A DNA stretch of 7,460 nt from JAXDBV01 sp034678415 (GCA_034678415.1 JAXDBV010000179.1:1-7460); one strand, 5' to 3'; shown: positions 1 to 7,219, counted from the stretch's first letter. Translations and numbers: made by a program. Notes: generated from the sequence alone by a model not told the origin.

Positions 1-41
1 ATCCTGAAAGGGAACAAAAACATTTTTGATGATATAACCAT
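1..41 (-). CDS. start of an unidentified gene, cut by the left edge
   Basis: The last A of the TAA stop of the polymerase gene is also the first base of an ATG (TAATG on the minus strand). This frame stays open for the 13 codons left, reading MVISSKMFLFPFR. Such stop-start overlaps usually mark translationally coupled genes in one operon, so a downstream polysaccharide gene is likely here. Too little is visible to name it. A second in-frame ATG at 21-23 (MFLFPFR) is an alternative start. The call rests only on the overlap and the open frame. Confidence 0.4.
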   Translation of the reverse strand, partial: MVISSKMFLFPFR

Positions 42-1519
42 TATCGGGGTTCAATTCCATTAACCTTCAATTCCTTCTTTCCTCCCGATTGTAAGTCAAT
101 CGCCACCAGTATGGCAATGAAGCCCCAGACAAGCGCCGAGGCTTTGTCTGAATGGAGAAAGTTGTTCAGCATGCCGTGCGTAAAATAGGTCACTAGTCCA
201 AGGAATACCGACATGGTAATCATCTTCATCCTTCCTGGGGGGAGGCGCCGGTATGTTCTCAATCCGGTATAAACCGCCGTTAACACAAGGAGAAGCACAG
301 ACAAAAGACCCGGTAATCCCGACTCACTGAGGGGACCGAAGTATTCGCTGTGAGCGGTGCCCTGATCACCAAAATCGGTGGAGATATAAGTCTTCTCCCG
401 CGACCGCTGAAAGGGAGCATACTTGAACTGGTATGTGCCGGGACCCCAGCCTGTCAAGGGCCGCTCGCGGTACATCCTGATGGCTGATTTCCAGCGATTA
501 ATCCTCTCGGCATTGGAAGCATCCGACGTGATATTAGCCATCGACTGTATATGTTCGGTAAACTCCTTTGACGATGTCTGCTTGTTCTCCTCCATCTTCA
601 TGATGATCTCTGTCCTGAACAGGTAAATGTAAATACCAGCCAGCAGCACTATCAGAGACAAACTCATCAATCGTATCCTCATCTTCACCAGAATGTAAAC
701 AACCAGGGCAAACAGCAGGCTGAGCCAGGTAGCCCTTGAATAGGTGAAGACCGTCGCAAAGGAAAAAAGGAAAAGAAGCAGTACTACCCAAACCCTGCGG
801 CCAGGTCTTACCCCACGGAATATGGCGGTTGAAAACAAAAACGACAGCAACATCGCAAGAGCCGATCCATATGCCGTATGATCATTATAGAAAGGATGCA
901 CTGCCGAATGCGACGCCATCTGGTTTACCAAACCCTGTTGTGAATGCTGATACAAGGTATATCCAATCACCAGGATAAAGGGAATAATATATGCCCATAT
1001 ATACTTTTCTATGTTCTTTCCCCCCAAAAATACCTGTGATGCCAGAAAATAAAAGGCAATGATAAACCACAACCTGGCCACAAAATACTTTAATGACACA
1101 CCCGGCATCGTACTGGTAAGAGCTGTCAGCAGCATCCATGCCAGGTAAATGAAAACAGCTATGGACACAGGATGACGCCACAGTCTTCTGTCCGGGCCCT
1201 TCTCCAGGATCACCTTCAGCAGATACAGTACCATAATCAGGATGAGGAAAGGCTCAGTAGGTAATGAAAGGTCCATATCCAGTCCCTTGATAAACAAGGA
1301 CAACTGAACCGACACGGGAGTGAAGAAAACGGTAACCAGCAGGAGGGTATCCAGGGATGTGAATGCAATCCAGCTGAACAATATTACCAATGGCAAAAGG
1401 TTTAGCAGGTATATTCCCTCCGACATCAGGTATAGGTTCAGGCCAATAAAAGGCAGGACGATGCCCCCGAGTAAAAAATAATTCCGCGTTGATGAACCTA
1501 TCACCGTGGCATACCTCAT
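41..1519 (-). CDS. O-antigen polymerase/ligase family membrane protein (Wzy/WaaL-like)
   Basis: A 492-residue polytopic inner-membrane protein with roughly ten to twelve hydrophobic segments. A long hydrophilic loop (about residues 304-400) lies before the last helices, the layout of the O-antigen ligase/polymerase superfamily (Wzy_C). Family-like motifs are DHTAYGSALA at 213-222, TYSRATWL at 259-266, TGWGPGTY at 356-363 and AHSEYFGPLSESGLPG at 389-404. Members join undecaprenyl-linked glycan units into a polymer (Wzy) or transfer the glycan to lipid A core or another acceptor (WaaL) on the periplasmic side. Sequence alone does not separate the two; the adjacent chain-length gene favours a polymerase. 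Its ATG overlaps the TGA of the wzz-like gene (ATGA, bases 1516-1519), so translational coupling is expected. Its own TAA overlaps the ATG of the next gene. The protein looks full length. Confidence 0.85.
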   Translation of the reverse strand: MRYATVIGSSTRNYFLLGGIVLPFIGLNLYLMSEGIYLLNLLPLVILFSWIAFTSLDTLLLVTVFFTPVSVQLSLFIKGLDMDLSLPTEPFLILIMVLYLLKVILEKGPDRRLWRHPVSIAVFIYLAWMLLTALTSTMPGVSLKYFVARLWFIIAFYFLASQVFLGGKNIEKYIWAYIIPFILVIGYTLYQHSQQGLVNQMASHSAVHPFYNDHTAYGSALAMLLSFLFSTAIFRGVRPGRRVWVVLLLFLFSFATVFTYSRATWLSLLFALVVYILVKMRIRLMSLSLIVLLAGIYIYLFRTEIIMKMEENKQTSSKEFTEHIQSMANITSDASNAERINRWKSAIRMYRERPLTGWGPGTYQFKYAPFQRSREKTYISTDFGDQGTAHSEYFGPLSESGLPGLLSVLLLVLTAVYTGLRTYRRLPPGRMKMITMSVFLGLVTYFTHGMLNNFLHSDKASALVWGFIAILVAIDLQSGGKKELKVNGIEPR

Positions 1520-2388
1520 GACTGCAGCTTGAGAGATTCTACCAGGGCAAGCACAAAGAGAGCCAGCAGAAAAGTGGATAATGTCGAAACAACCACAATG
1601 ACCGACCGTTTGGGATAGGCTTTTTTCTCTGCCGGGGATGCCCTTGAAACTACGAAGGTATGGGGCAAATTCTGTTCAGCATCTACCTTCGCCTGAAGGT
1701 ACTTGCCTTTCAACTGACTTAACCTTGCATTTTCCAGCTTAAGATATTCCTCTATCCCTGCGCTGCCTGTCCTCCTGAAAGAATCTTCCAGGTGAGCTAT
1801 CTCCTTCTCAAGTTTGTTGAACTCCTTCTTCACTATTTCAAAGGCTTCAATAGCTTTCTTCTTCTGCATATGGTTAATGGCCGAATCAAGCAACGATGCA
1901 ATTTCATTTGCCATATCAGCAGCTAACGCACGATCGGCATCAAGTACCTTTATCTCTATCGACATAAATTCCGTCTTCCGGAAAGAAATGTTATCATCCA
2001 TTTCCGAGTACAGTTCGGTGTAACGGTATTTTGAATCCGGGTCGATCCGGTAATGATTGAACAAGTCAAATTCCTGCACCAGTCTCTCCCTGATAATATC
2101 TGAATACAGGATCTGTAATATTCTTTCTACCTCTTCCTCCCCACCGAAAGACAGCAGCTCATTTGTCGCATATGGACTGGCGGACACCAGCGCTTCTGAC
2201 ACCGACACAGATGTGGTTGGAAAGAGCACAACGGTCGATTCATATTTCGGAGTGATCAATAATGATACAATAACCGAGGCCACTGCAGCAATAACTGAAA
2301 TGATCACCAGAGGGACTCTTTTCTTCCATGCAAACAATAGCAGGTTCCGTGAACTGAAATCATAACGGGTATTGGATTCCTGTTCCAT
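1516..2388 (-). CDS. Wzz-type polysaccharide chain-length determinant
   Basis: A 290-residue protein of polysaccharide co-polymerase layout. It has a short cytoplasmic N-terminus, a first membrane helix at about 25-46, a periplasmic domain of about 215 residues and a second membrane helix at about 262-283. The motif SPAEKKAYPKR at 251-261, just before the second helix, is the Pro-rich signature expected there. Residues about 175-240 are rich in Lys, Glu and Leu and probably form the coiled coil typical of the family. The C-terminus stops seven residues after the second helix, so no BY-kinase domain or Walker motif is fused. Wzz proteins set the modal length of glycan made by Wzy, and the polymerase-like gene starts within its stop codon. 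The gap from tyrS is 43 bases, with no clear terminator and no good promoter, so read-through from tyrS is plausible. The start is the ATG at 2386-2388. Confidence 0.85.
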   Translation of the reverse strand: MEQESNTRYDFSSRNLLLFAWKKRVPLVIISVIAAVASVIVSLLITPKYESTVVLFPTTSVSVSEALVSASPYATNELLSFGGEEEVERILQILYSDIIRERLVQEFDLFNHYRIDPDSKYRYTELYSEMDDNISFRKTEFMSIEIKVLDADRALAADMANEIASLLDSAINHMQKKKAIEAFEIVKKEFNKLEKEIAHLEDSFRRTGSAGIEEYLKLENARLSQLKGKYLQAKVDAEQNLPHTFVVSRASPAEKKAYPKRSVIVVVSTLSTFLLALFVLALVESLKLQS

Positions 2389-2431
2389 AAGGCTATATGT
2401 GTTGGTTGATATTCTTCTCCTGTCCGGTGGA

Positions 2432-3730
2432 TCAATCGATGCACCGTATCAGAAAATAGTTTTTCCTTCCTTTCTGTACAAGGATGTACTTGTCATTCAA
2501 AAGGAACTTCCCGTCAACAACCAGGTTCTGATTATCCACTTTTTCTTTGTTGATGCTGAGGCCTCCCCCATCTACCAGCCGGCGAGCTTCACTTTTTGAT
2601 GCGAAGATTTTCGAATGCACCGACAACAGGTCTATCAACGCAATACCCGCATGAAGGTCATGCTTTTTTATGTCATATACCGGTACCCCTTCAAACACTG
2701 AGAGGAAGGTATTCTCATCCATTCTCTTTAGCGACTCGGTGGTTCCTGCACCGAAAAGTATCTGTGATGCTTCCGCCGCCGCTTCATAATCCTCTAACGA
2801 ATGTACCATCATCGTCACCTCTCTTGCCAGCTCTTTTTGTAAAATGCGTTCATGAGGCTTCTCTTCGTGCATGGCAATGAGCTTTTCAATCCTTTCCTTC
2901 GAAAGCATGGTAAATATCCTGATATATCTCCCGGCATCTTCATCTGAAGTGTTCAGCCAGTATTGGTAAAACTTGTAGGGGGACGTTTTTGACGGATCAA
3001 GCCATATGTTTCCCTCCTCGGTCTTACCGAATTTCCCTCCATCAGATTTGGTGATAAGGGGCGATGTGAGAGCATACGCTTCCCCACCCAGCTTGCGACG
3101 TATCAGTTCCGTGCCGGTAACAATATTTCCCCATTGATCAGAACCGCCCATCTGAAGACGGCAGTTTTTTTGCCGGTAAAGATGAAGAAAATCGGTTCCC
3201 TGTACGAGCTGGTACGAAAATTCGGTGAACGACATACCCGTGCGCGAGTCCTGGCTCAACCGTTTCTTCACCGAATCCTTCGACATCATATAGTTCACGG
3301 TAATATGTTTACCGATATCGCGGATGAAGCCCAGAAAACTGTATTCTTTCATCCATTCATAGTTGTTCACCAATTCAGCTGCGTTGGGACGGTCAGGATT
3401 AAAGTCAAGGAAACGTGACAGCTGTGCCTTTATCGCCCTCTGGTTTTTCAGTAAGGTTTCCTCATCCAGCAGTTGCCGTTCCTGTGCTTTCTCCGACGGA
3501 TCACCAATCATACCCGTAGCTCCGCCGATCAGCACCAGAGGCTTGTGACCGCATTCCTGGAAATGCCTGAGCATCATGATCTGTACAAGGCTGCCGATGT
3601 GCAGTGAGTCCGAGCTGGGATCAAAACCGATATAGGCAGTGGTCATCCCCTGCTTTATCAGCTCTTCTGTTCCCGGCATCATATCGTGTATCATGCCCCG
3701 CCACCGCAGTTCTTCAACGAAATTCTTCAT
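2432..3730 (-). CDS. tyrS: tyrosyl-tRNA synthetase
   Basis: A cytosolic class I synthetase that charges tRNA-Tyr with tyrosine using ATP. Numbering from the ATG at 3728-3730 gives 432 residues, normal for bacterial TyrRS. The class I signature is HIGS at 44-47, followed by [11 protein letters not shown] at 69-79. The tyrosine-site motif YQLVQGTDF is at 173-181, GGSDQWGN at 195-202, and the KMSKS-equivalent loop KFGKT at 233-237. An S4 RNA-binding domain occupies about 367-428 ([17 protein letters not shown]). The frame stays open ten codons upstream to a TTG at 3758-3760, but that stretch contains a -7 promoter element and the family begins at [10 protein letters not shown], so the internal ATG is the better start. 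HIGS replaces HIGH; the last position varies in this family. cvpA ends 61 bases upstream and wzz begins 43 bases downstream. Confidence 0.97.
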   Translation of the reverse strand: MKNFVEELRWRGMIHDMMPGTEELIKQGMTTAYIGFDPSSDSLHIGSLVQIMMLRHFQECGHKPLVLIGGATGMIGDPSEKAQERQLLDEETLLKNQRAIKAQLSRFLDFNPDRPNAAELVNNYEWMKEYSFLGFIRDIGKHITVNYMMSKDSVKKRLSQDSRTGMSFTEFSYQLVQGTDFLHLYRQKNCRLQMGGSDQWGNIVTGTELIRRKLGGEAYALTSPLITKSDGGKFGKTEEGNIWLDPSKTSPYKFYQYWLNTSDEDAGRYIRIFTMLSKERIEKLIAMHEEKPHERILQKELAREVTMMVHSLEDYEAAAEASQILFGAGTTESLKRMDENTFLSVFEGVPVYDIKKHDLHAGIALIDLLSVHSKIFASKSEARRLVDGGGLSINKEKVDNQNLVVDGKFLLNDKYILVQKGRKNYFLIRCID

Positions 3731-3748
3731 CCCGGAATTTTTATCTTC

Positions 3749-3756
3749 CAAAGATA
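3749..3756 (-). promoter_or_regulatory. -7 promoter element before tyrS
   Basis: The minus strand reads TATCTTTG, an exact match to the Bacteroidota -7 consensus TAnnTTTG, ending 18 bases before the tyrS ATG. No TTG or TTTG lies at the expected distance upstream (about 17-23 bases), so the promoter is only half supported. If used, tyrS would have a very short leader and could be expressed independently of cvpA. Confidence 0.4.
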
Positions 3757-3791
3757 GCAAAAGAAATAAAGCCTACCATCCGGTGAGTAAC

Positions 3792-4328
3792 TCAGACTGG
3801 AACGGCCGTGCTGTCGGCCGGCGCAGGCTTCAGCTTTTTTTTGATGTCTTCAAAATTTAGATATGGGAATACAGCAGGAGCCAGCTTTAAGCAGGGACCA
3901 TACAGCACCGATTCCTCAATTTTCTTCTCGGGGAGAAAAGGTATCTGCCTGTGGATGGTATTTAAAATGACCAGGATGATACTCAGTACAAAGGCTACTT
4001 TAAACACACCGAACACCACTCCCATCAGACGGTTCAAAAGTCCCAGGGCGATGGCCTTAACCAGCCCGTCTATCAATCGGGCCAAAAGATGCACTCCAAT
4101 AACGATCAGGAGAAATGTGACGGCAAATGCCATAACGGGAAGGTAACGGCCTGTCATTTCAAACTGACGCATAAGCCAGTCGGCTGTTAATCCGGAGAAC
4201 CTGATGGCTCCCCATATCCCCAGAACCAGCGCCAGTAGCGACGCCAGTTCGATGATGAACCCCCTGGTAAAACCCCGGTAAACACCCCAGGCAATGCATA
4301 CCAGAAGAATGACATCGATAAAGTTCAT
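3792..4328 (-). CDS. CvpA family inner-membrane protein
   Basis: A 178-residue protein with four predicted membrane helices (about 3-19, 24-44, 64-86 and 103-124) and a charged C-terminal tail. The N-terminal pattern MNFIDVILLV followed by GVYRGFTRGFIIELASLL (residues 15-32) is the CvpA signature: an Asp near the start, then RG repeats between helices one and two. The family is named for its need in colicin V production in E. coli. In other bacteria members are linked to envelope and bile or stress tolerance, but their biochemical activity is not settled, so no reaction is given here. The length is normal. The ATG at 4326-4328 fits the family N-terminus. tyrS follows 61 bases downstream on the same strand. 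A -7-like element lies 14 bases upstream and a stronger full promoter about 160 bases upstream. Confidence 0.85.
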   Translation of the reverse strand: MNFIDVILLVCIAWGVYRGFTRGFIIELASLLALVLGIWGAIRFSGLTADWLMRQFEMTGRYLPVMAFAVTFLLIVIGVHLLARLIDGLVKAIALGLLNRLMGVVFGVFKVAFVLSIILVILNTIHRQIPFLPEKKIEESVLYGPCLKLAPAVFPYLNFEDIKKKLKPAPADSTAVPV

Positions 4329-4342
4329 CCAGGCGTTTTTTA

Positions 4343-4350
4343 CAAAGGTA
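4343..4350 (-). promoter_or_regulatory. possible -7 promoter element before cvpA
   Basis: The minus strand reads TACCTTTG, an exact match to TAnnTTTG, ending 14 bases before the cvpA ATG. No TTG is found 17-23 bases further upstream. It directly follows a T-rich tract, so the match could be chance in AT-rich sequence. Confidence 0.35.
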
Positions 4351-4385
4351 AAAAAATAGAAACCGGCAGCCTCATCCCGTCCGGT
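4350..4385 (-). terminator. possible hairpin plus T-tract upstream of cvpA
   Basis: On the minus strand ACCGG (4381-4385) can pair with CCGGT (4362-4366) across a 15-base loop. It is followed by TTCTATTTTTTT (4361-4350). An alternative stem pairs GGCAG (4399-4403) with CTGCC (4365-4369), enclosing the small hairpin CAGG/CCTG (4389-4401). The five-base stem is weak for an intrinsic terminator. The position, downstream of a strong promoter and just before cvpA, suggests either the end of a small RNA or leader control. Confidence 0.3.
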
Positions 4386-4486
4386 AAACAGGTAATCCCT
4401 GCCTGATGTGGTATTATTTACTGAATCTTATGCGATATATATTCGTAATTTTCACGGATTTATTACCGCAATTTCCAATATGACCG

Positions 4487-4514
4487 CAAAGATAATAATC
4501 CTGTATTCCTTCAA
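4487..4514 (-). promoter_or_regulatory. Bacteroidota consensus promoter, TTG-N17-TATCTTTG
   Basis: On the minus strand TTG (4514-4512) is followed after 17 bases by TATCTTTG (4494-4487). This fits the Bacteroidota housekeeping promoter pattern TTG-N17-23-TAnnTTTG in both elements and spacing. It is the best promoter in the window. Transcription would start near 4480 and run towards cvpA, giving either a leader of about 150 bases or a separate small RNA ending near the T-tract at 4350-4361. Confidence 0.55.
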
Positions 4515-4755
4515 CCAGGCTGAGGTGACAAGAAGTCTTTTACCAAAAGCCATTGGCTCAATTCTTTCCTGGCTGTGATCTGCCTCCCATATATTTTGAA
4601 GTTCAGTTCAGTAGTTTTTCCATTACAGGTGTGAAACAAATCCGTATTATCCTGTTCTTCTGTGGATTGGCACCGCTGAAGGCATACCGTGCCTTGCCGG
4701 GGTTGCTGGTCATCAGGGCGGGCAATCGTCCAGAAAAAGTGAGAGGATAAAAAAT

Positions 4756-4808
4756 GCCTGGCCGAACGAATAGCAGGTGTTGCCGCGATCACTGAGGGAC
4801 AGCCAGGC
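4756..4808. repeat. 7-base perfect inverted repeat
   Basis: GCCTGGC at 4756-4762 is the exact reverse complement of GCCAGGC at 4802-4808, with 39 bases between the arms. It sits in the gene-poor stretch close to further dyads. Its role is unknown; a seven-base arm at this distance could occur by chance. Confidence 0.4.
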
Positions 4809-4880
4809 CCGGGCACTGCCGGTTTATACCTTGAACCGTGGTGTTGGCACTATGCCTTACCAATAGATTTCCAAGGGTGT

Positions 4881-4968
4881 GTGTATGTAGCAACGTTGAG
4901 ATTTACTGCCCTGATAAAACGGATTACCGTGTATATGCCTGCACGCCATACCGTTTCCCTACATATAC
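4881..4968. repeat. nested inverted repeats, possible structured RNA
   Basis: GTGTATGTAG (4881-4890) pairs with CTACATATAC (4959-4968): ten pairs in a plus-strand RNA including one G-U, or nine of ten on the minus strand. Inside it AAACGG (4917-4922) pairs with CCGTTT (4951-4956), and inside that TATG (4934-4937) pairs with CATA (4947-4950). The side loops are unequal (26 bases left, 2 right). AAACGG could alternatively use its last four bases to pair with CCGT at 4927-4930. No known RNA family was recognised. Confidence 0.4.
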
Positions 4969-5028
4969 CAACAGCAGAGTATTTTTACCGGGAGGAGCTT
5001 GTCGCCGGTTAGTTTAAGGAAACCCCGT

Positions 5029-5517
5029 TCACTGGAATCTGAATCCCAAGACGATACCAAACAGGAAGCCAGGGTGGTCGGTTTGCAGCAGTGTTGCTCC
5101 CTCCAATCCAATGAACACACCTTTGCCGCTCTGCCATTCCATGCCGCCCCTGAACAAGGGATAGATATCCTGACCGGTATTTTTGCCTACTGCAACGGCC
5201 GCACCTGCCTGTACATAGATATCCAGCGACCTGTTCAACAGGTAACCTTTGGCAAACAGATCAACGCACTGAGCCTGTACCATATGACCATCGACATATG
5301 TGTAGCCTCCTCCCAGTGAAAGATGGCCCCACAAGTTATATTCACCTTCCAGCGACATGACAGCCCCCGGATCCTGGTCGATCTTCCCCATGTTGAAATG
5401 AATACCGATACCGGTCCGGGAATCTCTTACCGATGAGAGCTGTGCATGAGCACTCCGAATATTACAATGCAGTAACAGTATCCCTGCAGTTGCAATGTAA
5501 AAAATGTATTTCATCAT
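5029..5517 (-). CDS. small secreted outer-membrane beta-barrel-like protein
   Basis: A 162-residue exported protein of no recognised named family. The signal peptide is clear: MMKYIF, a hydrophobic core to about residue 17, and an Ala-x-Ala type site (SAHA, 22-25) before Gln26. The mature part is made of short alternating strands rich in Gly and aromatic residues, for example HLSLGGGYTYVDG (65-77), LDIYVQAGAAVAVG (98-111) and FLFGIVLGFRFQ (151-162). This is the pattern of a small eight-stranded or OmpX/OprF-like barrel, and the end GFRFQ resembles a closing strand. The gene lies 27 bases after the caspase stop on the same strand with no visible terminator between, so the two are probably co-transcribed. 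Either of two adjacent ATGs (5515-5517 or 5512-5514) may be used. No Shine-Dalgarno sequence is seen. Its function and any link to the protease are inference. Confidence 0.75.
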   Translation of the reverse strand: MMKYIFYIATAGILLLHCNIRSAHAQLSSVRDSRTGIGIHFNMGKIDQDPGAVMSLEGEYNLWGHLSLGGGYTYVDGHMVQAQCVDLFAKGYLLNRSLDIYVQAGAAVAVGKNTGQDIYPLFRGGMEWQSGKGVFIGLEGATLLQTDHPGFLFGIVLGFRFQ

Positions 5518-5544
5518 GTTTTCATTTGGAATAATCAGTCAGTC

Positions 5545-7059
5545 TCATTTGTTATCCCTGTCTGTCACAAGGACGGCTTTTCTCCAAATATTATCCAGGC
5601 GGTTAACGAAGTTTTTCAACAGGTATGTGCGGTTGGTTATGGCATGATGCACATACAGGTTATTGCCTTCCAGGCGGTGTGTCACCTCATCGGTAATATC
5701 CACACCATTCACTTCCAGCCAGAAGTAACCTTCATTATTGGCATGCCAGCGTGCATTGATTTTTCCTTCAGTGACATAGGCGGATAATTTCTTCTGCATC
5801 CCGGGCTTAACAATCGTGGCTTCTCTCACGTTATTGTCCAGCCGGTTGAAAAAGTCCACCAGGAGGAATGTGGTTTTACTGGGGGTATGGTAAACTTTCA
5901 GGTTCCCCTCTTCTGCGGTATAGGTAGTCTCCTTGCTTATATCCACTCCATTGACATACAACCAGTAGTACCCTTCCGGGCTGGCTTTCCATGTGGCCGT
6001 TGTGATAGGGACATGCTCAGCCGTTGACTCGCTTTTATCATAATAATCAGACGTTGCCGAGGGAAGGATCTCCGCCGAACGAAGTTTCTGGTCGCGGTTG
6101 TTCCAGTAGTTTCGCAGCAGGTATCGCATGTTGGTTCCCTTCTGAATCACCACCAGGTCTTGCCCCGATTCGATCGAGTCCGTTTCCTCGGTTACATCCT
6201 CTCCGTTCACCAGGATGGTATATCCCCGGCTGTCAGCCTGCCACTGGACACTCCTCACCGACTCTGTCTCAGAAGGTTGCACAACAATGGCATACGATTG
6301 TTCGGTTGGAACAAAATAGAAATCACCAATGAGCGAGGACGATTCCCAAGGGGTCTGCATGCCATCGCTTTTCCGTACTACTTCTGCACGGACATTTTTA
6401 AAAACCTCTTCAATCTTAAGGCCCGGGCGCTTTATCTGGTAGAGGAGCTCCTGCGTATAAAGTCCGTTCACACCCGTTCCATCGGCAGCGGTTGATCCTG
6501 GGGCGGTTGAATAGGCGATGAGTGTTCCTGTGGGGGCATTCATACCCACCAGTCCCTGTTTAATATCCCTGAATGACCGTGCATAAGGATTATTCCTGCA
6601 GGCATCGAGAATCACAATATTCACCCGGTTACGGGCGGCTTCCATCTGGGCCAACACAAAACCCACCTCTACCCCCTCATATTCCACTTCTTCCTCATTC
6701 CTGATCACAGCATTTACCGGAACCAGGTAATTATACCCTTTGACCTGTAATCCATGACCGGCATAATAAAACAGCCCGGTACCACCCGCTTTCAACATAT
6801 CGCCAAACTCACGGATAACCTGTTTCATTTCCGCCTGGTTGCTCAGGTTTTCACGGAGAAGCACATTGAATTTCGCTTCACGGAGCGCCCTGGCCATGGA
6901 ACGTGCATCGTTCACCGGATTGATCAGCGGACCTGACAGGTAATCACCATTACCAATCACAAGCGCCACACGGTTCTCACTGTACAAGTCGGCCTCCTGG
7001 CTGAAAAGGAATGGATATGGAAGAAGAAATACAAATAACAGTAAATATAATGCTCTCAT
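5545..7059 (-). CDS. secreted caspase-fold (peptidase C14) protein with three C-terminal repeats
   Basis: From the ATG at 7057-7059 the protein has 504 residues. Order: signal peptide (about 1-20, MRALYLLLFVFLL to FLFSQ), caspase domain (about 30-249), three repeats (about 271-332, 355-417 and 436-498). The domain opens with VALVIGNGDY, has the catalytic His in YYAGHG (His102) and the catalytic Cys in LDACRNNP (Cys154), and continues with GTLIAYSTAPGSTAADG. The dyad is intact, so cysteine protease activity after export is likely; substrate specificity cannot be read. Each repeat shows a Trp, then GY, then VNG-x-D-[VI] and ends in a [LF]LL-x-[NDR]-[FY] stretch; I do not recognise it. The frame extends to an ATG at 7096-7098 (517 residues) preceded by AAAGG six bases upstream. 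The shorter start is preferred because it puts a normal signal peptide at the N-terminus. A small barrel-like gene follows after 27 bases. Confidence 0.88.
   Translation of the reverse strand: MRALYLLLFVFLLPYPFLFSQEADLYSENRVALVIGNGDYLSGPLINPVNDARSMARALREAKFNVLLRENLSNQAEMKQVIREFGDMLKAGGTGLFYYAGHGLQVKGYNYLVPVNAVIRNEEEVEYEGVEVGFVLAQMEAARNRVNIVILDACRNNPYARSFRDIKQGLVGMNAPTGTLIAYSTAPGSTAADGTGVNGLYTQELLYQIKRPGLKIEEVFKNVRAEVVRKSDGMQTPWESSSLIGDFYFVPTEQSYAIVVQPSETESVRSVQWQADSRGYTILVNGEDVTEETDSIESGQDLVVIQKGTNMRYLLRNYWNNRDQKLRSAEILPSATSDYYDKSESTAEHVPITTATWKASPEGYYWLYVNGVDISKETTYTAEEGNLKVYHTPSKTTFLLVDFFNRLDNNVREATIVKPGMQKKLSAYVTEGKINARWHANNEGYFWLEVNGVDITDEVTHRLEGNNLYVHHAITNRTYLLKNFVNRLDNIWRKAVLVTDRDNK
5566..6249 (-). 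repeat. three tandem protein repeats in the caspase C-terminus
   Basis: The coding segments at 6249-6064, 5997-5809 and 5754-5566 each encode about 62-63 residues. Matching cores are GYTILVNGEDVTEE, GYYWLYVNGVDISKE and GYFWLEVNGVDITDE. Matching ends are YLLRNYWNNRDQ, FLLVDFFNRLDN and YLLKNFVNRLDN. The Trp residues opening the copies lie 84 and 81 residues apart, so linkers of about 18-22 residues separate them. Copies two and three resemble each other most; copy one is the most diverged. The repeats have diverged too far to be a recent DNA duplication. Confidence 0.85.
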
Positions 7060-7184
7060 AAGTGCAGTATTTATGCTGTAAGACACGAAATTAAGCATAA
7101 CTCACCTTTCATATGAAAAACCGGTCAATAAGCATGCCAGTATTGTTACGAAAAAACATGAAGATTTGTTTCCAATCACTGGTC

Positions 7185-7219
7185 TCCCTGCCTGTTAAAC
7201 CCACAGGGATTTTTATTTT
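7185..7219 (+). terminator. terminator-like hairpin in the divergent intergenic region
   Basis: On the plus strand TCCCTG (7185-7190) pairs with CAGGGA (7204-7209), followed at once by TTTTTATTTT (7210-7219). An alternative inner stem is CCTGT (7191-7195) with ACAGG (7203-7207). It has the form of an intrinsic terminator, but no convincing plus-strand gene lies before it. It may be a leader attenuator, a stop for antisense transcripts, or chance. Confidence 0.3.

Larger units (their letters stand above)
4329..5028. other. 700-base stretch with no confident gene
   Basis: No frame here gives a protein I recognise. The longest frames are a minus-strand GTG frame 4511-4816 (101 codons), a plus-strand ATG frame 4553-4750 (65 codons) and a plus-strand stop-to-stop frame 4743-5012 (89 codons without an early start). 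They overlap one another and have unconvincing composition, with many Cys, Arg, Pro and Gln. What is seen is one good minus-strand promoter (4487-4514), a hairpin with a T-tract (4350-4385) and a block of inverted repeats (4756-4968). It could be a decayed gene, a non-coding RNA locus, or both; the sequence alone does not decide. Confidence 0.5.

Noticed and set aside
534..1181. Minus-strand frames at 534-791 and 885-1181 in another phase of the polymerase gene
   Set aside because: They lie wholly inside a well-supported membrane protein gene and show no domain or signal of their own.
3593..3604. HIGS in place of HIGH in the synthetase signature
   Set aside because: The last position of this motif varies among tyrosyl-tRNA synthetases, and all other active-site motifs are intact, so this is not evidence of lost function.
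3731..3760. A ten-codon upstream extension of tyrS from a TTG
   Set aside because: The extension covers an exact -7 promoter element, and the family N-terminus begins at the ATG at 3728-3730.
4986..5010. ACCGG/CCGGT dyad just after the barrel-like gene as its terminator
   Set aside because: The minus strand continues with AAAAAT rather than a T-tract and the stem is only five bases, so it does not support termination of that gene.
4329..5028. tRNA, tmRNA, CRISPR array or insertion-sequence ends in the gene-poor stretch
   Set aside because: No tRNA T-arm motif, no regularly spaced direct repeats, and no transposase or flanking terminal repeats were found by eye.
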